DNA of 64,000 bases from Hemerocallis citrina (taxonomy: Eukaryota > Streptophyta > Magnoliopsida > Asparagales > Asphodelaceae). The position numbers were made by a program, and so were the translations under genes. The stretch spans positions 146,743,767 to 146,807,766 of the forward strand of contig CM030367.1 in assembly GCA_017893485.1 (NCBI GenBank), written 5' to 3'. The notes beneath the pieces are model-generated. The model saw only the letters and a program-made list of their open reading frames with translations. It was not told the origin of the DNA and did not search any database. Of the stretch, positions 10,442 through 22,492 are shown in pieces; positions within the stretch are counted from its first letter, which is position 1; the number at the start of each line of letters is the position of its first letter.

Positions 10442-11436
10442 TGCTGACCCTAAGTTTGGCGTGTACAAAATATACACATGTACCTAATATATCTAAGATG
10501 TATACAAGATATAAAGATTTGAAATTCATGTAAAGACTCAAGATCTTCAGAATCAAATCAAAAGGAAAGAATAAAAAAGATTACGAAGTATCGAAAAGAT
10601 TTACACACAATAAACATGTGCTCAAATACTCAAAGATGCTAGTAACTCATGAAGATTATCTGTTATAATTGTGAGAAATAAATATGTAAAATATTGCTGG
10701 TAAAATATTGAGTGAAGGAAAGAATAAAAGTGGATTCACAGAATAATTTGTTTTTGATATGTGACAGTCGACCGCACAAAGAAAGAGTCGATTGCTCTAG
10801 ACAGTCGGTTGCACACTTAGTGTGTTTTGGTGCAATCGACTGTCAATTCTCTCTGACTTTGATTTGGGAGAATTGACAGTCGACTGCCTAAAGATTACAG
10901 TTGGACGACACATGCACCAAACTATATTTGGTATTTCTTTTCAACTTTTCCGGAAAGAAATTATTTCACACCATATAATATGGTGGTTAATTCACTAAGT
11001 ATTGGTTATCTCTTTTGACTCTATATCTTCTGAATTCAATACTTGACCAATGATTAAAAGAGAGTGCGCTTTTATTTTTTTCTTAGTCAAGACGTCGATC
11101 TTGTTTCTTTTTATTTTCTTTTCGCCGTGAGGTGGTTTTTGGGGCTTATAAAGTAATAGAGGTCTCGTTGGGTATAATAAAAATCTCGTCTGAATACCAA
11201 GAACTAATTGTACGGTGTTGAAGTATAGTGGAAGGCTTATTGCAGAGAATTGCTTCACGTAACGGGTAGTGGACTAGACCTAGGAGTTGAATCACTTATA
11301 TCATTGCCTTGCATACTTGCGCTGTTAGCCTTTTCTAACTCTACTCTTTACTGTATGCAGTCGTTATCTGCATTTACTTAAAGTTTAAGTTTTAAATTTG
11401 TGCAGCACCCCCCCCCCCCCCAAAGGGTGATTTACT
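10442..11436 (+). repeat. 5' LTR of copia family A copy 2
   Basis: The 995-bp LTR starts TGCTGACCCTAAGTTTGG and ends GGTGATTTACT; the terminal CA has become CT. It has a C run at 11408-11421. GTCGAC occurs at 10767 and 10879, with decayed relatives (GTCGAT, GTCGGT, ATCGAC) between them, at the place where copies 1 and 3 have intact arrays. Confidence 0.8.
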
Positions 11437-11474
11437 GTGGTATCATAGAGAGGTGCTTATTAATAGCTTCAAAA

Positions 11475-12888
11475 GCTTGACCGAAATGTCAAATGACTGC
11501 AATCCCACCTCCTGAAAACTTGTACTCATCGGAATCTTCCATCTCCAGTGGGTCAAGTATTACACATTAACCTTAATTTGCTGACAAATGCTATGATGTG
11601 TGGAAGGTTCGTATGTCCCATTTTTTGCAGATCCCTAGAGAAGAAATTTGGAATGTGTGCATTAACAAAATAGACATTCAAGTTAGATGTTGGCAAGAGA
11701 TCATTCACGAAAGAAGAACTTGCATTGAAAATTGCAAACTCCAAAGCCATGGCAGCATTATACGTAGGCCTAAACAATAATGAACTTATGCGATGTTGGT
11801 GCAACTACAAAACTGCTTATGAAATCTGGAACAATATGTTAAAACGTCATGAGGGAACCACATTTGAGGTAAAAGCTAAATTTACATTTTGCTTTTTTTT
11901 ATAAGTTTGATATTTTTTGCATGATTCCAGTGAAAACATAGACCAGATGTTGTCTCACTTTGACATAATTGCTCACGAACTTGAAAGCTTGGGTAAAAGG
12001 TTAGATAATGTTCGAAAGGTCAGAAAACTCATAAGTCATCTTACACGGAATGAGATATCAATGTTATTGCCATGAAGGAGACACTCGAAGAGAAGGAATT
12101 CGACTCCTACACTTTTTAGGTCAAACTGAAAAGATATGAGGTGGAGATGGTAGAGACGAAAAGGTACATGTAGAATCTAAAGGTTATTTCCAAAACCGAA
12201 GAGAAGGCCATCACCCTGAAAGCTGCTACATCACAACAGAAAAATATAGAATCAGACCATGAACAATCTGACGAGGATATCGCAGTGTTGACCAAACAAT
12301 TCAGTAAGTGTCTTAAAGATAAGAAATATGGTTGGTTTCATAGAAGAAGAGACAAAGGCAAGGAAGATGTGTACAATAAATGTAAGAAGCCTGACCATAT
12401 CTGTGCAAACTATCATCTCTCTCAAGATAGAAACAAAGCATACATTCCAAACCCAAATTACAAAAATAAGGCTTTGAAGGAAGCTTGGCTCGAATCAGAT
12501 TCAAGTGACAACAATGATGAGCAGGCACATAATGACTTCGAATTTATGTTTCTTGGAAATGGTGAGGGGAAATCATTACTCCAATAAGAGGTAATCGAAG
12601 AACCTACATATGATGAATTAGTTGATATTTGTAATGATTGAAAATATTATGGAAACAAGCTTAGTCGTGAGCTCAAGCAATATAAGCAAATATCTAATAG
12701 ACTACATGACTCATGTATTGCTAGAAAAAAAAAAGAAAAAAAAAGATGCAAATTCTTTAATCATTGAAAATTTTGAGTCATTTAGAAAATATCATGATTT
12801 ATTGATAGAGGAAAATGAATGTTTGAAAGAACAAATTCAAAAATGTCTATCAATAAATAATGAAAATCTAAAAGTAATCTTTATGTGA
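11475..12888 (+). pseudogene. Copia family A gag, degenerate
   Basis: Recognisable pieces in several frames include DVWKVRMSHFLQ-like sequence near 11600, NNMLKRHEGTTFEVKAK-like sequence near 11840, and the LEEKEFDSYTF segment near 12085. At 12285-12587 an open piece carries the degenerate knuckle CKKPDHICANYHL and the acidic patch WLESDSSDNNDE. The order matches copy 1. Stop codons and a T run near 11895 show that it is not coding. Confidence 0.8.
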
Positions 12889-13608
12889 TGCTATCTACAA
12901 GGCCAGATATCGTACATGCAGTTGAAGTTGTAAGCTGATATATGAAGAATTCAGGTAAAGAGCATTGGAATGCAGTGAAATAGATTCTATGATATCTTGT
13001 AGGTACTTCAGATCATTCTCTATATTTTGGAGGTGATTCATTGCGGATATATGGTTTATGTCGATGCAGACTATTAGGGTGATCGTGATGGTTGTAAGAG
13101 TAATACAGAATATGTGTTCACAGTTGGTTGTACAATAGTAAGTTAAGCTTCTCAATTACAGAAGGTTATAGCTCAGTCAACAACATAGTCAGAATATATG
13201 GTACTTACAGAGTCTTCGAATGGCATGATATGGATTTCAGAACTCAAGGGTCAGTTGTGTAGAAAGCAGTCCGTGGGATATCTATAGTATGATAGTCAGA
13301 GTGTAGTATTCTTGGCAAAGAACTCGGCATTTTATGTTATGACTCGTCACATAAAGGTGAGGTATCACTTTATCAGAATGACAGTTGAAAAGAAGTGGTT
13401 GAAGCTATTAAAGATTTGTGGCACAAAGAAACCGGTTGACATGCTCACAAAGGTAGTGGGTATAAGAAACATCAGTTTTACTATTCCGCTATCAGATTGT
13501 CTGCATGTTGATTGATGGAAGACTCACAGAGGCACATTTCTTGAATAAGCCAAGTGAGAAATGAAGAACAGGTTAGAGGCTTCATGTATATATCTCCAAG
13601 TGGGATAT
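12889..13608 (+). pseudogene. Copia family C RNase H remnant
   Basis: The degenerate plus-strand translation retains copia C-terminal landmarks. These are an RPDIVHAVEVVS-like start (12905), a HWNAVK...ILRYL-like segment (12966-13000) and a GTSDHSLYFGG-like segment (13003). A KPVDMLTKVV-like segment near 13430 precedes the 3' LTR. Many stops interrupt it. It belongs to the element whose LTRs are at 10056 and 13609. Confidence 0.7.
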
Positions 13609-14180
13609 TGTTGGGATTGAATAATAAATAAGATCAAAGAAGGTGAAGAACAGGGTAGCAGTAGGAAGCAGCAGCAACATCTGCCAGTCAGCAGCTTTAA
13701 ATTGCAGTCGACTGTAACTAGGCATCTGCTCTAGACCAAGAGAGCAATCAACCGTAACTTGGCAACTGCTTTCAACCAAGAGAATAGTCGACCGCAACTA
13801 TCAATAGAGCTCTTTGGCTTCCCGACTCTCATAACAGTCGACTACAACTATGTGTAGTTTACCGCAACGGTGCAGACTTGGGAATTAGATCAACACCTGA
13901 GATCTAATTCATTGTAATCATATATATGTATAGTGTACGATTATTAGGGTTGTTCCAACAACACAAAGAGTCTGGGCAGCCATTCTTGAGATATTAGAGA
14001 TAAGATAAACCCTACACTTTGAGGGTGGGAACTTGATTGATTGTAATCCTATTTTTCTTCCTATTCTCTAGTGGAAAATCGCAGGAGTGCCTCTGTGCGG
14101 GAAAGTAGACATTGCACTCGGTGAATCTCGATAAAATTCTCGTGTGTTTGCATGTTATTGGCAGTGTTAGTTTGTGTTTT
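13609..14180 (+). repeat. 3' LTR of copia family C (right end approximate)
   Basis: It starts TGTTGGGATTG directly after a purine-rich AAGTGGGATAT tract and matches 10056-10441. GTCGAC occurs several times between 13706 and 13850, in CAGTCGACTG, AGTCGACCG and CAGTCGACTA contexts. The right end is not sharply defined by eye; the LTR character fades near 14180. Confidence 0.7.
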
Positions 14181-14466
14181 TTTATATTTAAAATTTCGAT
14201 TGCTTGTTTGCATCTTTGTTTTGGGTATTTGATTCATCACTTATTCCTTATTTTGGATGGCTGCTCAAACTATCAAACCTAATATGAAGTCTCTTGTTCA
14301 GCGATGCTCTCCCAGCTGCCCTACGATAGTATTAACTATTAAATCTAGAGAAAATAATAGGTACACTTCACATTTTTGTTCTCGTTTTTAAAGCAAAATT
14401 CATTTCTATTCAACCAAATGTGTAAAATTGATGCAGCAATAATGAGGTCGCAAGACATGTGCATGT
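14181..14466. other. AT-rich spacer, nothing recognised
   Basis: I see no gene. Its last five bases (CATGT, 14462-14466) are the left target-site duplication of the next copia element. Confidence 0.6.
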
Positions 14467-14661
14467 TGAAGAAAACAGATTTGGGGGAAAATAATTCTTA
14501 TTTTTGTTTTTTATTTTTTATTTTTACTGTATACATCTATATATAAGGATTACATTCTTGGAGAAGAAGAAAAAGATTGAGAGAAGATTGGGGAGATGAG
14601 AGATTTGGAGAATCTGTTTCCTATATTAGGAAACAGAATATACAATTACTTTATTTCAACA
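14467..14661 (-). repeat. 3' LTR of the 195-bp-LTR copia
   Basis: It reads TGTTGAAATAAAG...TTTTCTTCA on the minus strand. It is immediately preceded in element orientation by the polypurine tract GAAGGGGAG (14662-14670), which overlaps the end of pol. Confidence 0.9.
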
Positions 14662-14668
14662 CTCCCCT

Positions 14669-17600
14669 TCAAGTTGGTGCATAGATATCGAGCAGGCCCA
14701 ACTTGCCAACAAATTTCAAGAAGAGCCGAGTCAAAACGGCCTTGGTTAGGATATCTGCGAATTGATTTTCTGACTTCACTTTGGATATCTCAATAACTTT
14801 CTCATCTAATTTTTCTTTTATGAAGAATCTGTCCACCTCTACATGTTTCGTCCTATCATGCTGAACTGGATTAGCCGCAATATCACACGCCGCTTGACTG
14901 TCACAATACACCTTCATAGGTTCTTTTGGACCATAGTCTAAGTCCTGCAACAGGAGTTTTAGCCATAAAGCTTCTGTTATACTTAAAGCTACTCCGCGAT
15001 ACTCAGCCTCTGCACTAGAGCGTGCAACAACATTTTGCTTCTTGCTCCTCCATGTAACTAAATTTCCTCCAACAAAGGTGAAATATCTTGAAGTGGAGTG
15101 CCTATTGATTGTAGATCCTGCCCAATCAGCATCAGTATATGCCTCAACCTTCAAGTGACCATGTTTCGCAAATAAGACTCCTTTTCCTGGGACTGACTTA
15201 ATGTATCTCATAATTCTCATTACCGTGTCCATATGTTGTTCCCGAGGTGCATGCATAAACTGACTTACCACACTTAAAGCATATGACAAATCTGGCCGTG
15301 TATGTGCAAGATACATTAGTCGTCCAACCAATCTCTGATATCTTTCCTTATCACAAGGCACTTGATCAGCTTCGTTTCATAGTTTCAGTCCTTCTTCCAT
15401 TGGTGTACTAATCGGTTGACAAGCAGACATTCTAGTTTCCTTCAATAAATCCAGAGCATATTTTCTTTGAGAAAGAAATATCCCCTTTCTTGAGCGAGAA
15501 ACTTCAATACCAAAGAAGTATCTCAAAGGACCAAGATCTTTCATTTCGAACTCTTGTGACAAGTAGTTCTTTAATGCCTTCATCTCCTCAGAATCATCTC
15601 CAGTTACTATCATATCATCAACATAAATAATGAGAGCAGTAATTTTACCTTCTTTCCTTTTTAGGAATAGAGTATGATCAGAATTACTCTGATCGTATCC
15701 GAATGTCCTTATTGATTTTGTAAATCTCCCAAACCAGACTCTTGGCGACTGCTTCAGTCCATACAATGCTTTCTTCAGACGACAAACTTTGTTGCTGTGT
15801 TGGACTGGTCTGTTCGACCCTGGTGGAAGATCTATATAGACTTCTTCTATTAATTTCCCATGCAAAAATGCATTCTTCACATCAAATTGCTCCAACGGCC
15901 AGTCACGATTTGCAGCAAGTGACAGAAGAACTCAAAAAGTGTTGAACTTTGCCACAGGTGCAAATGTTTCGTCATAATCAATTCCATAAGTTTGACTGTA
16001 CCCTTTGGCAACTAGCCTTGCCTTGTACCGCTCTATCGAACCATCCGATTTATATTTCACTGTATAAATCCATCTGCATCCTACTGGCTTCTTCCCTTCT
16101 GGCAGCTCGACTATCTCCCAAGTCTCATTCTTCTTCAAGGACTTCATCTTCTCATCCATAGCTGCTTTCCACCTTGGATCGGCTAAGGCTTCCTGCACAC
16201 TGTTAGGAATAGATACAACAGATAATTGATTCACAAATGACTTATTTGATTCAGACAATCGGTGAGTGGACACATAATGACTCATGGGATACTTGACTCT
16301 ACTAGTGGGATTAGGTTCGTAAGTGGGTTTTGGGATACCTCTAGTTGTACGGTTTGGGAGTTCTCTTCTTGGAGCTTCGGACAGCGATGACGATTGGTTT
16401 TGGAGTTCTACTGGGAGTAGAGATAGATCTGATGGTATTGGTGGTGGAAATGGTTCAGATGGTGCTGGTGGTGGAGGTGGCTCAACTTCATGGAGGTTCG
16501 GGACTGACTGCAGGTCTTCGTGAAAATTTTCTTCCTCAACCAAGTCTTCATTCGAGTGATCGTCATTACTTACATCTTGATTTTCTCCCCTTATATCTGA
16601 CTGTTCAGTTTGAATAGTAACCACTTCATCATAGGCAAGAGTTTGAACTTCACTTCGGTACTCCCCCTGAAGTTCATCCTCAGAGAAAAAATACATCTCA
16701 TCTTCATGGAACACAACATCCATAGTTTCAAACATCTTTTGAGTTGGTGGGTGATAGCACCGATACCCTTTCTTATTCTGTGCTTATCCCACAAAAACAC
16801 AGTGGACAGCTCGAGGAGTTAACTTATTACGTTCATGTTGATGAAGATGAACAAATGCAACACACCCAAACACACGAGGTGGCAAGTTGACGACTTTTGG
16901 GGCATTCACTGCTTCAGTTAATGCTTGAAATGGTGTGAGGAAGTTTAGGATATTAGAGGGAACTCGGTTGATTAAGTATGCAGCAGAAGCAAGGGCTTCT
17001 CCCCAATAAATGAGTGGCATATTTCCATGGATGAAAGAAGCACGGACCACTTCGAGCAAGTGTCTATTTTTCCTTTCTGCAACCCCATTCTGTTGAGGTG
17101 TATACGAGTATGTAGTCTGATGAACAATTCCGTGTTCCACCAAATATTGTTGCAGATTTGAACTCAGGTACTCTTTACCATTATCACTCCTAAGAACTTG
17201 AATCTGTGATTTATACTGAATCATAACATGCTTGTGAAATTTCTGAAATAAACCACTAACTTCACTTTTCGACTTCAACAAACAAATCCAGGTCATACGG
17301 GTACAGTCATCAATAAAGGTTACAAACCATTTGGCTCCTCCAAATGTAGTGGTTTTGGATGGACCCCAAACATCAGAATGAATAATCATAAAAGGAAAGG
17401 AACTTCTACTTGGACTTGGACGAAAAGAGACACGATGNNNNNNNNNNNNNNNNNNNNNNNNNNNNNNNNNNNNNNNNNNNNNNNNNNNNNNNNNNNNNNN
17501 NNNNNNNNNNNNNNNNNNNNNNNNNNNNNNNNNNNNNNNNNNNNNNNNNNNNNNNNNNNNNNNNNNNNNNNNNNNNNNNNNNNNNNNNNNNNNNNNNNNN

Positions 17601-18660
17601 NNNNNNNNNNNNNNNNNNNNNNNNNNNNNNNNNNNNNNNNNNNNNNNNNNNNNNNNNNNNNNNNNNNNNNNNNNNNNNNNNNNNNNNNNNNNNNNNNNNN
17701 NNNNNNNNNNNNNNNNNNNNNNNNNNNNNNNNNNNNNNNNNNNNNNNNNNNNNNNNNNNNNNNNNNNNNNNNNNNNNNNNNNNNNNNNNNNNNNNNNNNN
17801 NNNNNNNNNNNNNNNNNNNNNNNNNNNNNNNNNNNNNNNNNNNNNNNNNNNNNNNNNNNNNNNNNNNNNNNNNNNNNNNNNNNNNNNNNNNNNNNNNNNN
17901 NNNNNNNNNNNNNNNNNNNNNNNNNNNNNNNNNNNNNACATTTTGTGAGTTCACACACGTCACACCGAAAGGCAGATATATCAAACTTCAAAAATAAACT
18001 TGAAAATAATTTCTTCAAATAACGAAAAGAAGCATGCCCTAGATGTCGATGCCATAGCCAAATATATGATTTCTTCTTCTCATCTTCGGATCCTTCCACA
18101 CTTAGAGCTTGAGTCAACTTGCTCGAACATTCAAATTCTAAATCTAGGTAATAGAGCTTCCCGTGTCTAACCCCATAACCAATCGTCTTGCGAATCCGAA
18201 TATCCTTAAACACGCAATGGGAAGGCCAAAAAATAACAATACAATGTAAGGCAGTAGTTATTTGAGTAACAGATAATAGGTTGAAATTCAAGGATGGCAC
18301 AACTAGGGCAGTATCTAAGGTTAGCTTGTTTGTGAGATGTATGGTACCCTCGCCAGTAACAGTGGCAGGATCACCATTGGCGGTGGACACAGTCGATTTA
18401 GTGGATTGTTGAAAATTTTGAACTTGTCTAGAATCGAAAGTCATATGGTCGATAGCACCCGAATCAATTATCCATGCACTATTCATAACAGAAGCAGAAA
18501 TATTAAATACCTTACCATCATTACCTGCAGCTGTAACTAATGTAGAGGTGAGTCCAATACTCTTCTCAGCTCTATCAGTTTGTCCCATGGTAGCGGCACA
18601 AAGGAAAAAACAACGGATCTGATCCTCAGCAACAATCCAACACCCAAACAGCAACTCCAC
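14669..18660 (-). pseudogene. Copia pol: protease, integrase, reverse transcriptase, RNase H
   Basis: Minus strand. Protease: WIIDSGAIDHMT (about 18460). GAG-pre-integrase: LWHRHLGHASFRYLKKL and CDVCELTKC, ending at the gap. Integrase: HSDVWGPSK (first Asp), RSDNGKEY (second Asp), TPQQNGVAERKNR (Glu). Reverse transcriptase: [39 protein letters not shown] with catalytic YVDD. RNase H: VEAYTDADWAGS and SRSSAEAEYRGV-like residues, with HVEVDRFFIKEK near the end. From 16784 down to 14669 the frame is continuous except for three point-mutation stops: one after VHCVFVG (near 16784), one in KFNTF (near 15932) and one after GLKL (near 15377). It cannot yield a full polyprotein. Gag is absent. Confidence 0.9.
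17438..17937. other. Assembly gap, exactly 500 N
   Basis: The 500 consecutive N are a placeholder. The copia reading frame does not stay in phase across 500 bases, so the true missing length is probably not 500. It lies between the GAG-pre-integrase zinc-binding Cys pair and the integrase core. ORFs that run through it are artefacts on their N side. Confidence 0.99.
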
Positions 18661-19325
18661 AGCAGATCAGAACACCAATCAAATCCACTTCACAAAACAG
18701 CAACACAAATTCCACAGCTCCCTAACCGAACAGCAAACAGAAATCCCCTCTTCTCCCGAACACAAAACAACAACAGGTTAGAGAAAGACAGTAGCAACAA
18801 TGGCCAGCAGCTACAACAAAAGAGAGGGCAAGAGGACTCGGAGGCGACGTCGCCGGCGATCGACGAGCGGCATGACATGAGTGGTCGCGACGGGGCTTCG
18901 GTCAGGGTTGGAGCTCGATGAGGAGCAGGGGTTTTGATCTGGGCTGGGCGAGGGCTCGACGGGAGAGGGAAGAGGGGGCTCGACGCGGTGGAGGGCAGCG
19001 GAATCGACGATAAGGAGTTCACCGGAGATGGGGAAGTCGACGGGGAGGTGTGCGTCGACGGTGGCGCCGGAGGTGGTCGGGGGTCGGGGGTGCTCGGGGA
19101 GAGAGAAATTGGTCAGGAGAGAGAAAGAGGAGGACAGGATCTTTGGGGTTTTTCGATGTTGGGCTCAACGGGAAGAGGAAAAGGATGGGTTCTTTGGGGT
19201 TTTCAGTGATGGAATCTGACGGGATCGGAGTCAGTGATCAGTGACGGGGTCAACAACGGGATCAGATCAAGATGGAGATGATCAGCCTCCTCCTCTTCTT
19301 CTTTACTTGGTCTAGATCTGATTAG
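18590..19325 (-). other. Unusual CT-rich leader in place of gag
   Basis: About 735 bp between the primer-binding site and the first protease-frame ATG are GC- and CT-rich. They resemble a plant 5' untranslated region more than gag: no UBN2-like core, no zinc knuckle. A 110-codon ORF (19022-18690, minus), rich in Ser and Pro, has no recognisable domain. This may be captured host sequence or a remnant after gag deletion. Confidence 0.55.
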
Positions 19326-19337
19326 GCTCTGATACCA
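19326..19337 (-). other. Primer-binding site TGGTATCAGAGC
   Basis: This is a perfect copy of the initiator tRNA-Met complementary site, directly adjoining the 5' LTR without a spacer. It fixes element orientation. Confidence 0.92.
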
Positions 19338-19532
19338 TGAAGAAAACAAATTTGGGGAAAAATGATTCTTATTTTTGTTATTTTTGTTATTTTTTACTGT
19401 ATACATCTATATATAAGGATTACATTCTTAAAGAAGAAGAAAAAAGATTGAGAGAAGATTGGGGAGATGAGAGATTTGGGAAATCTGTTTTCTATATTAG
19501 GAAACAGAATATACAATTACTATATTTCAACA
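19338..19532 (-). repeat. 5' LTR of the 195-bp-LTR copia
   Basis: It is the same length as the 3' LTR with about 12 differences, mainly in the T-rich run. It carries the short inverted ends TGTTGAA and TTCTTCA. Confidence 0.9.
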
Positions 19533-19537
19533 CATGT

Positions 19538-19811
19538 CAAGATTAATTTTTTGCTTAAGCCAATGACACCATAATAATTCAAGAAAGTTATATAAAATAA
19601 TTACTGGTATACTGAAGCACTGCTAGGAGGAGGCTTTAATTACAAATGTACTACAATTGTATTTGCTATCACTGCCTATTTCCAAAATCTACTGAACAAT
19701 GTCCACTTACTGGCCACTGATGGTAAAGAGAGCTTATTCAAGGCCAAACTATGACATTGCCCTTTATTGAAAAAAAAATTGTACTATGACATTGCCCTTT
19801 ATTAAAAAAAA
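19538..19811. other. AT-rich spacer
   Basis: No gene is seen. Two copies of ACTATGACATTGCCCTTTAT followed by A runs (19748 and 19785) form a short direct repeat at the right end, next to the MULE-like terminus. Confidence 0.6.
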
Positions 19812-19974
19812 AAGGGAGAAGAACCTACAGGCACCAAAAATTTGTGGTAATACCCTGAACACACCTGAAGTTATTTTATACCCTAAACACACTTGAACTT
19901 GTCAAAATTGAACCTATAGGCACTTAGCATCCAATTCCGTTAGTTTTATAATAATTAGGGGGTGAAATTACTTT

Positions 19975-20345
19975 TTTACCCCCATGCCTTAAAAATTCAT
20001 AAAAATTCTTTTAAATTCCTAAAAAATTCCTGAAAGATTCTTTAAAATTCCTAAAATTCCTTTAAAATTTTCTTAAAATTTTCTTTTAAATTCCATAACA
20101 TTTCTCAAAAAATTCCTTTTAAATTCCTTATGATTTCCTTTAAAATTAATTTTAAAATTCCTTTAAAATTCCTTTAAAATTTCTTAAATTTCCTTAAAAT
20201 TTTCTATAAAATTCCTTTAAATTTTCATTAAATTTTCTTTAAATTTAATTGAAAAATAGAACAAAAGGTTCTTTAAAATTGAGAGTCTATTTCTACAATT
20301 GAGAGTGCCAACTGAAGCAAAAATCCTTCAAATTTTCTTTAAAAT
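19975..20345. repeat. Low-complexity TTTAAAATTCC-type repeat
   Basis: About 370 bp of degenerate tandem copies of an 11-13 bp unit (CTTTAAAATTC and variants) lie in the left arm of the MULE-like element. It has no coding potential. Confidence 0.8.
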
Positions 20346-22344
20346 TTTGTTATCTAAATTCTTAACAGAGGCCATAGTTTATTCCGAATAAAAAATCTTG
20401 AATCATTATATATTAGTATATCATAACATTATGAACTAATAAATTATTAAGAACCAACATAGAGCAAAGAGTTTATTGAGATACATTTTCATCTTTAGAT
20501 CATAAGTATCCAACAGATAGCAAACAGAGAACTGGAGAATATAGATACAATCCCAAATGCATACTTATTTTGTATACTTCAAATGCACAATCAATATTAC
20601 ATAATAACAACCAAGTTCAAATGCAAAATCAATATTACATAACAAGAAGCAAGCTCAACTGTTGTTGCTTTAACAAACTCAACTACTGCTGCTTCAGCAA
20701 GCAATCTACTGCTGCTTCTTCTATTGGAGATCGGCTGTGCACAAAACACTAAATGCCAAGTGCAACCAATCACAAAACCGCAACTCAACGGACCAAAACC
20801 CCGCACTGGATCCACACAAACAGCAAGCACCAAGTTCGGATCGCGCCGCCTGTAATACCCTGATTTTTCAATTAATGAGAAATTATTTATTTTGCACGTG
20901 TTGTGCACGTGCAATATATTTTGTTAGATTATTTTATCAAGATGTGTATGTTTAAATATAATTTTCTCAAATTATTTTAGTACAAAAAGCCTTCTTTAAA
21001 AGCCTTATTTGATTTAACTAAAAAGCCTTTTCTTAAAAAGCCCAAAAACAATTTTATTTTAATTATTTTTATAAAATTATTTTGGCCCAAAAAGAAAGCC
21101 CATGAATTAATTAATTTTAATTAAACTTGTCATGTAGAAGACTTTTTTTTAAACAAAATTATTTTTATACAATTTTGAAATGTACAAAATTGGCCTAGTT
21201 GCATGCACGTGCACTACACGTACACGTGCAATGCACACTCTCCTAAGGGATGGCCGGTAGCATTCTTTTTGGAGGGAACTTTTGAGTTTGGGTGTGGAGA
21301 ACATGGGGGTAGTTTCAAGGAAGTGGGTAGTTCTTGTAACTTCTACTTTGATCTAAACCCTTCATCCAACAACCACCAAGATGATCTTAGCCCTCCATTC
21401 CCCTCATTTTTTTGTATAAATACCCCCCCCCCTCATGGCTAACTTTTCATATGCAAAGTGTATTTCTAATTTATAGTATTATTATTATTGTGGGAGTTAT
21501 AAAAGATAAGAGAGTTGTGTGGGTTTTGTGTGCTTGGAGTGGCCGGCATCATCAAGGAGCATCGGGTGGAGCTTGAAGGAAGCATTCGGCATAGGCTTGG
21601 AGGCTTGGAGCTTGAGCGCTTTTGGCTAGGAGGCGGTTCGTTCATCTACAAGGATTCGATTACTTTTGTTTGTGTTTCTCTCCAATTGAGGTGGGTAAAA
21701 CATTTTATATTTCTAAAGTAGATCCATGTTAATTTTACACCATTAAAGATGCATGAAAAATATTATAAAGAGCCCACTTAATTTGAGTAGTTAGCATGTG
21801 AATTGATTGAAATGTATTGAATAACTTATATGGCTCTAGTATTAAGATTAAATTGTGTGTAGATTACCCCATGTTTATTATTGTGAAGTTGTGATAGTGA
21901 TTAAATTGAATTAAGAGTGTTGTTATTATGATTAGAGACATGATGTACACTTGTTAATTGTGATAGATGGACCTTCATGTTGATATGAATGTGGACTATG
22001 GGAATTATATGTGATGGTTGAATTAATAAATAATATCAGTAAATTATCACCATGGAATTAGTGAATAAAAGACTAGTAGATTAAATGTATGGCAATGTCG
22101 AAAATGCAAATTTTGTAGTTTAATGAATTAATTTTGGATTTTTGTGTGTGAAAAATATATTTTATTAGCACCAAAAATTATATTATTTTACTGGTATGAA
22201 CTTTTATGACTGAGGATCTAATCTGGAAGTTTTTATAAAATTTTATCAAAGTAATAAGAAGCTATGGCTTAATGAATATCGAGTTATTTTCAAAACAGTA
22301 TGAAAATAATACAAACTGGATTTGATTTGGGTTAGTGACAACCC

Positions 22345-22427
22345 GAGCCAGTGGCTCAGGTGGTCGGGACCCCGGTTGGCTTCTCTGTGTCGCACGGTTC
22401 GAACCCCAGGCCGAACACTTTTTTTTT
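22345..22427 (+). repeat. tRNA-like/SINE-like module 1 in the 5' LTR
   Basis: An A-box-like GTGGCTCAGGTGG (22351-22363) and a B-box GGTTCGAACCC (22396-22406) are spaced as in tRNA genes. A run of nine T (22419-22427) could stop RNA polymerase III. An identical copy sits in the 3' LTR at about 29742-29824. It does not fold as a complete tRNA by eye, so a tRNA-derived SINE head is the better reading. Confidence 0.6.
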
Positions 22428-22492
22428 AAAATTACCCCAAAACAGTAAGCAGCGAACCTAAGGGTTATATACAACCCAGTCGCCTATATGAC

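Larger units (their letters stand above)
10442..12888 (+). mobile_element. Copia family A copy 2 (5' LTR and gag only)
   Basis: Plus orientation: 5' LTR 10442-11436, primer-binding site at 11438 (TGGTATCATAGAGAGG, decayed), then a gag homologous to copies 1 and 3 with many stops and frameshifts. At about 12888 gag stops inside its coiled-coil part and sequence from a different copia (family C RNase H) begins. A deletion therefore removed all of A's pol together with the 5' part of C. Confidence 0.8.
14467..19532 (-). mobile_element. Copia element with both LTRs, gag-less, TSD CATGT
   Basis: Two 195-bp LTRs (14467-14661 and 19338-19532) bound a minus-strand copia, flanked by the perfect 5-bp repeat CATGT (14462-14466 and 19533-19537). 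A tRNA-Met primer-binding site and a polypurine tract are in place. The order is leader, protease, GAG-pre-integrase, integrase, reverse transcriptase, RNase H. No Gag domain is visible between primer-binding site and protease. The LTRs differ by roughly a dozen positions by eye, so the insertion is not recent. Pol has three in-frame stops and includes an assembly gap. Confidence 0.92.

Noticed and set aside
17378..18022. Plus-strand ORFs across the N gap
   Set aside because: They consist of undetermined bases and short non-coding flanks.
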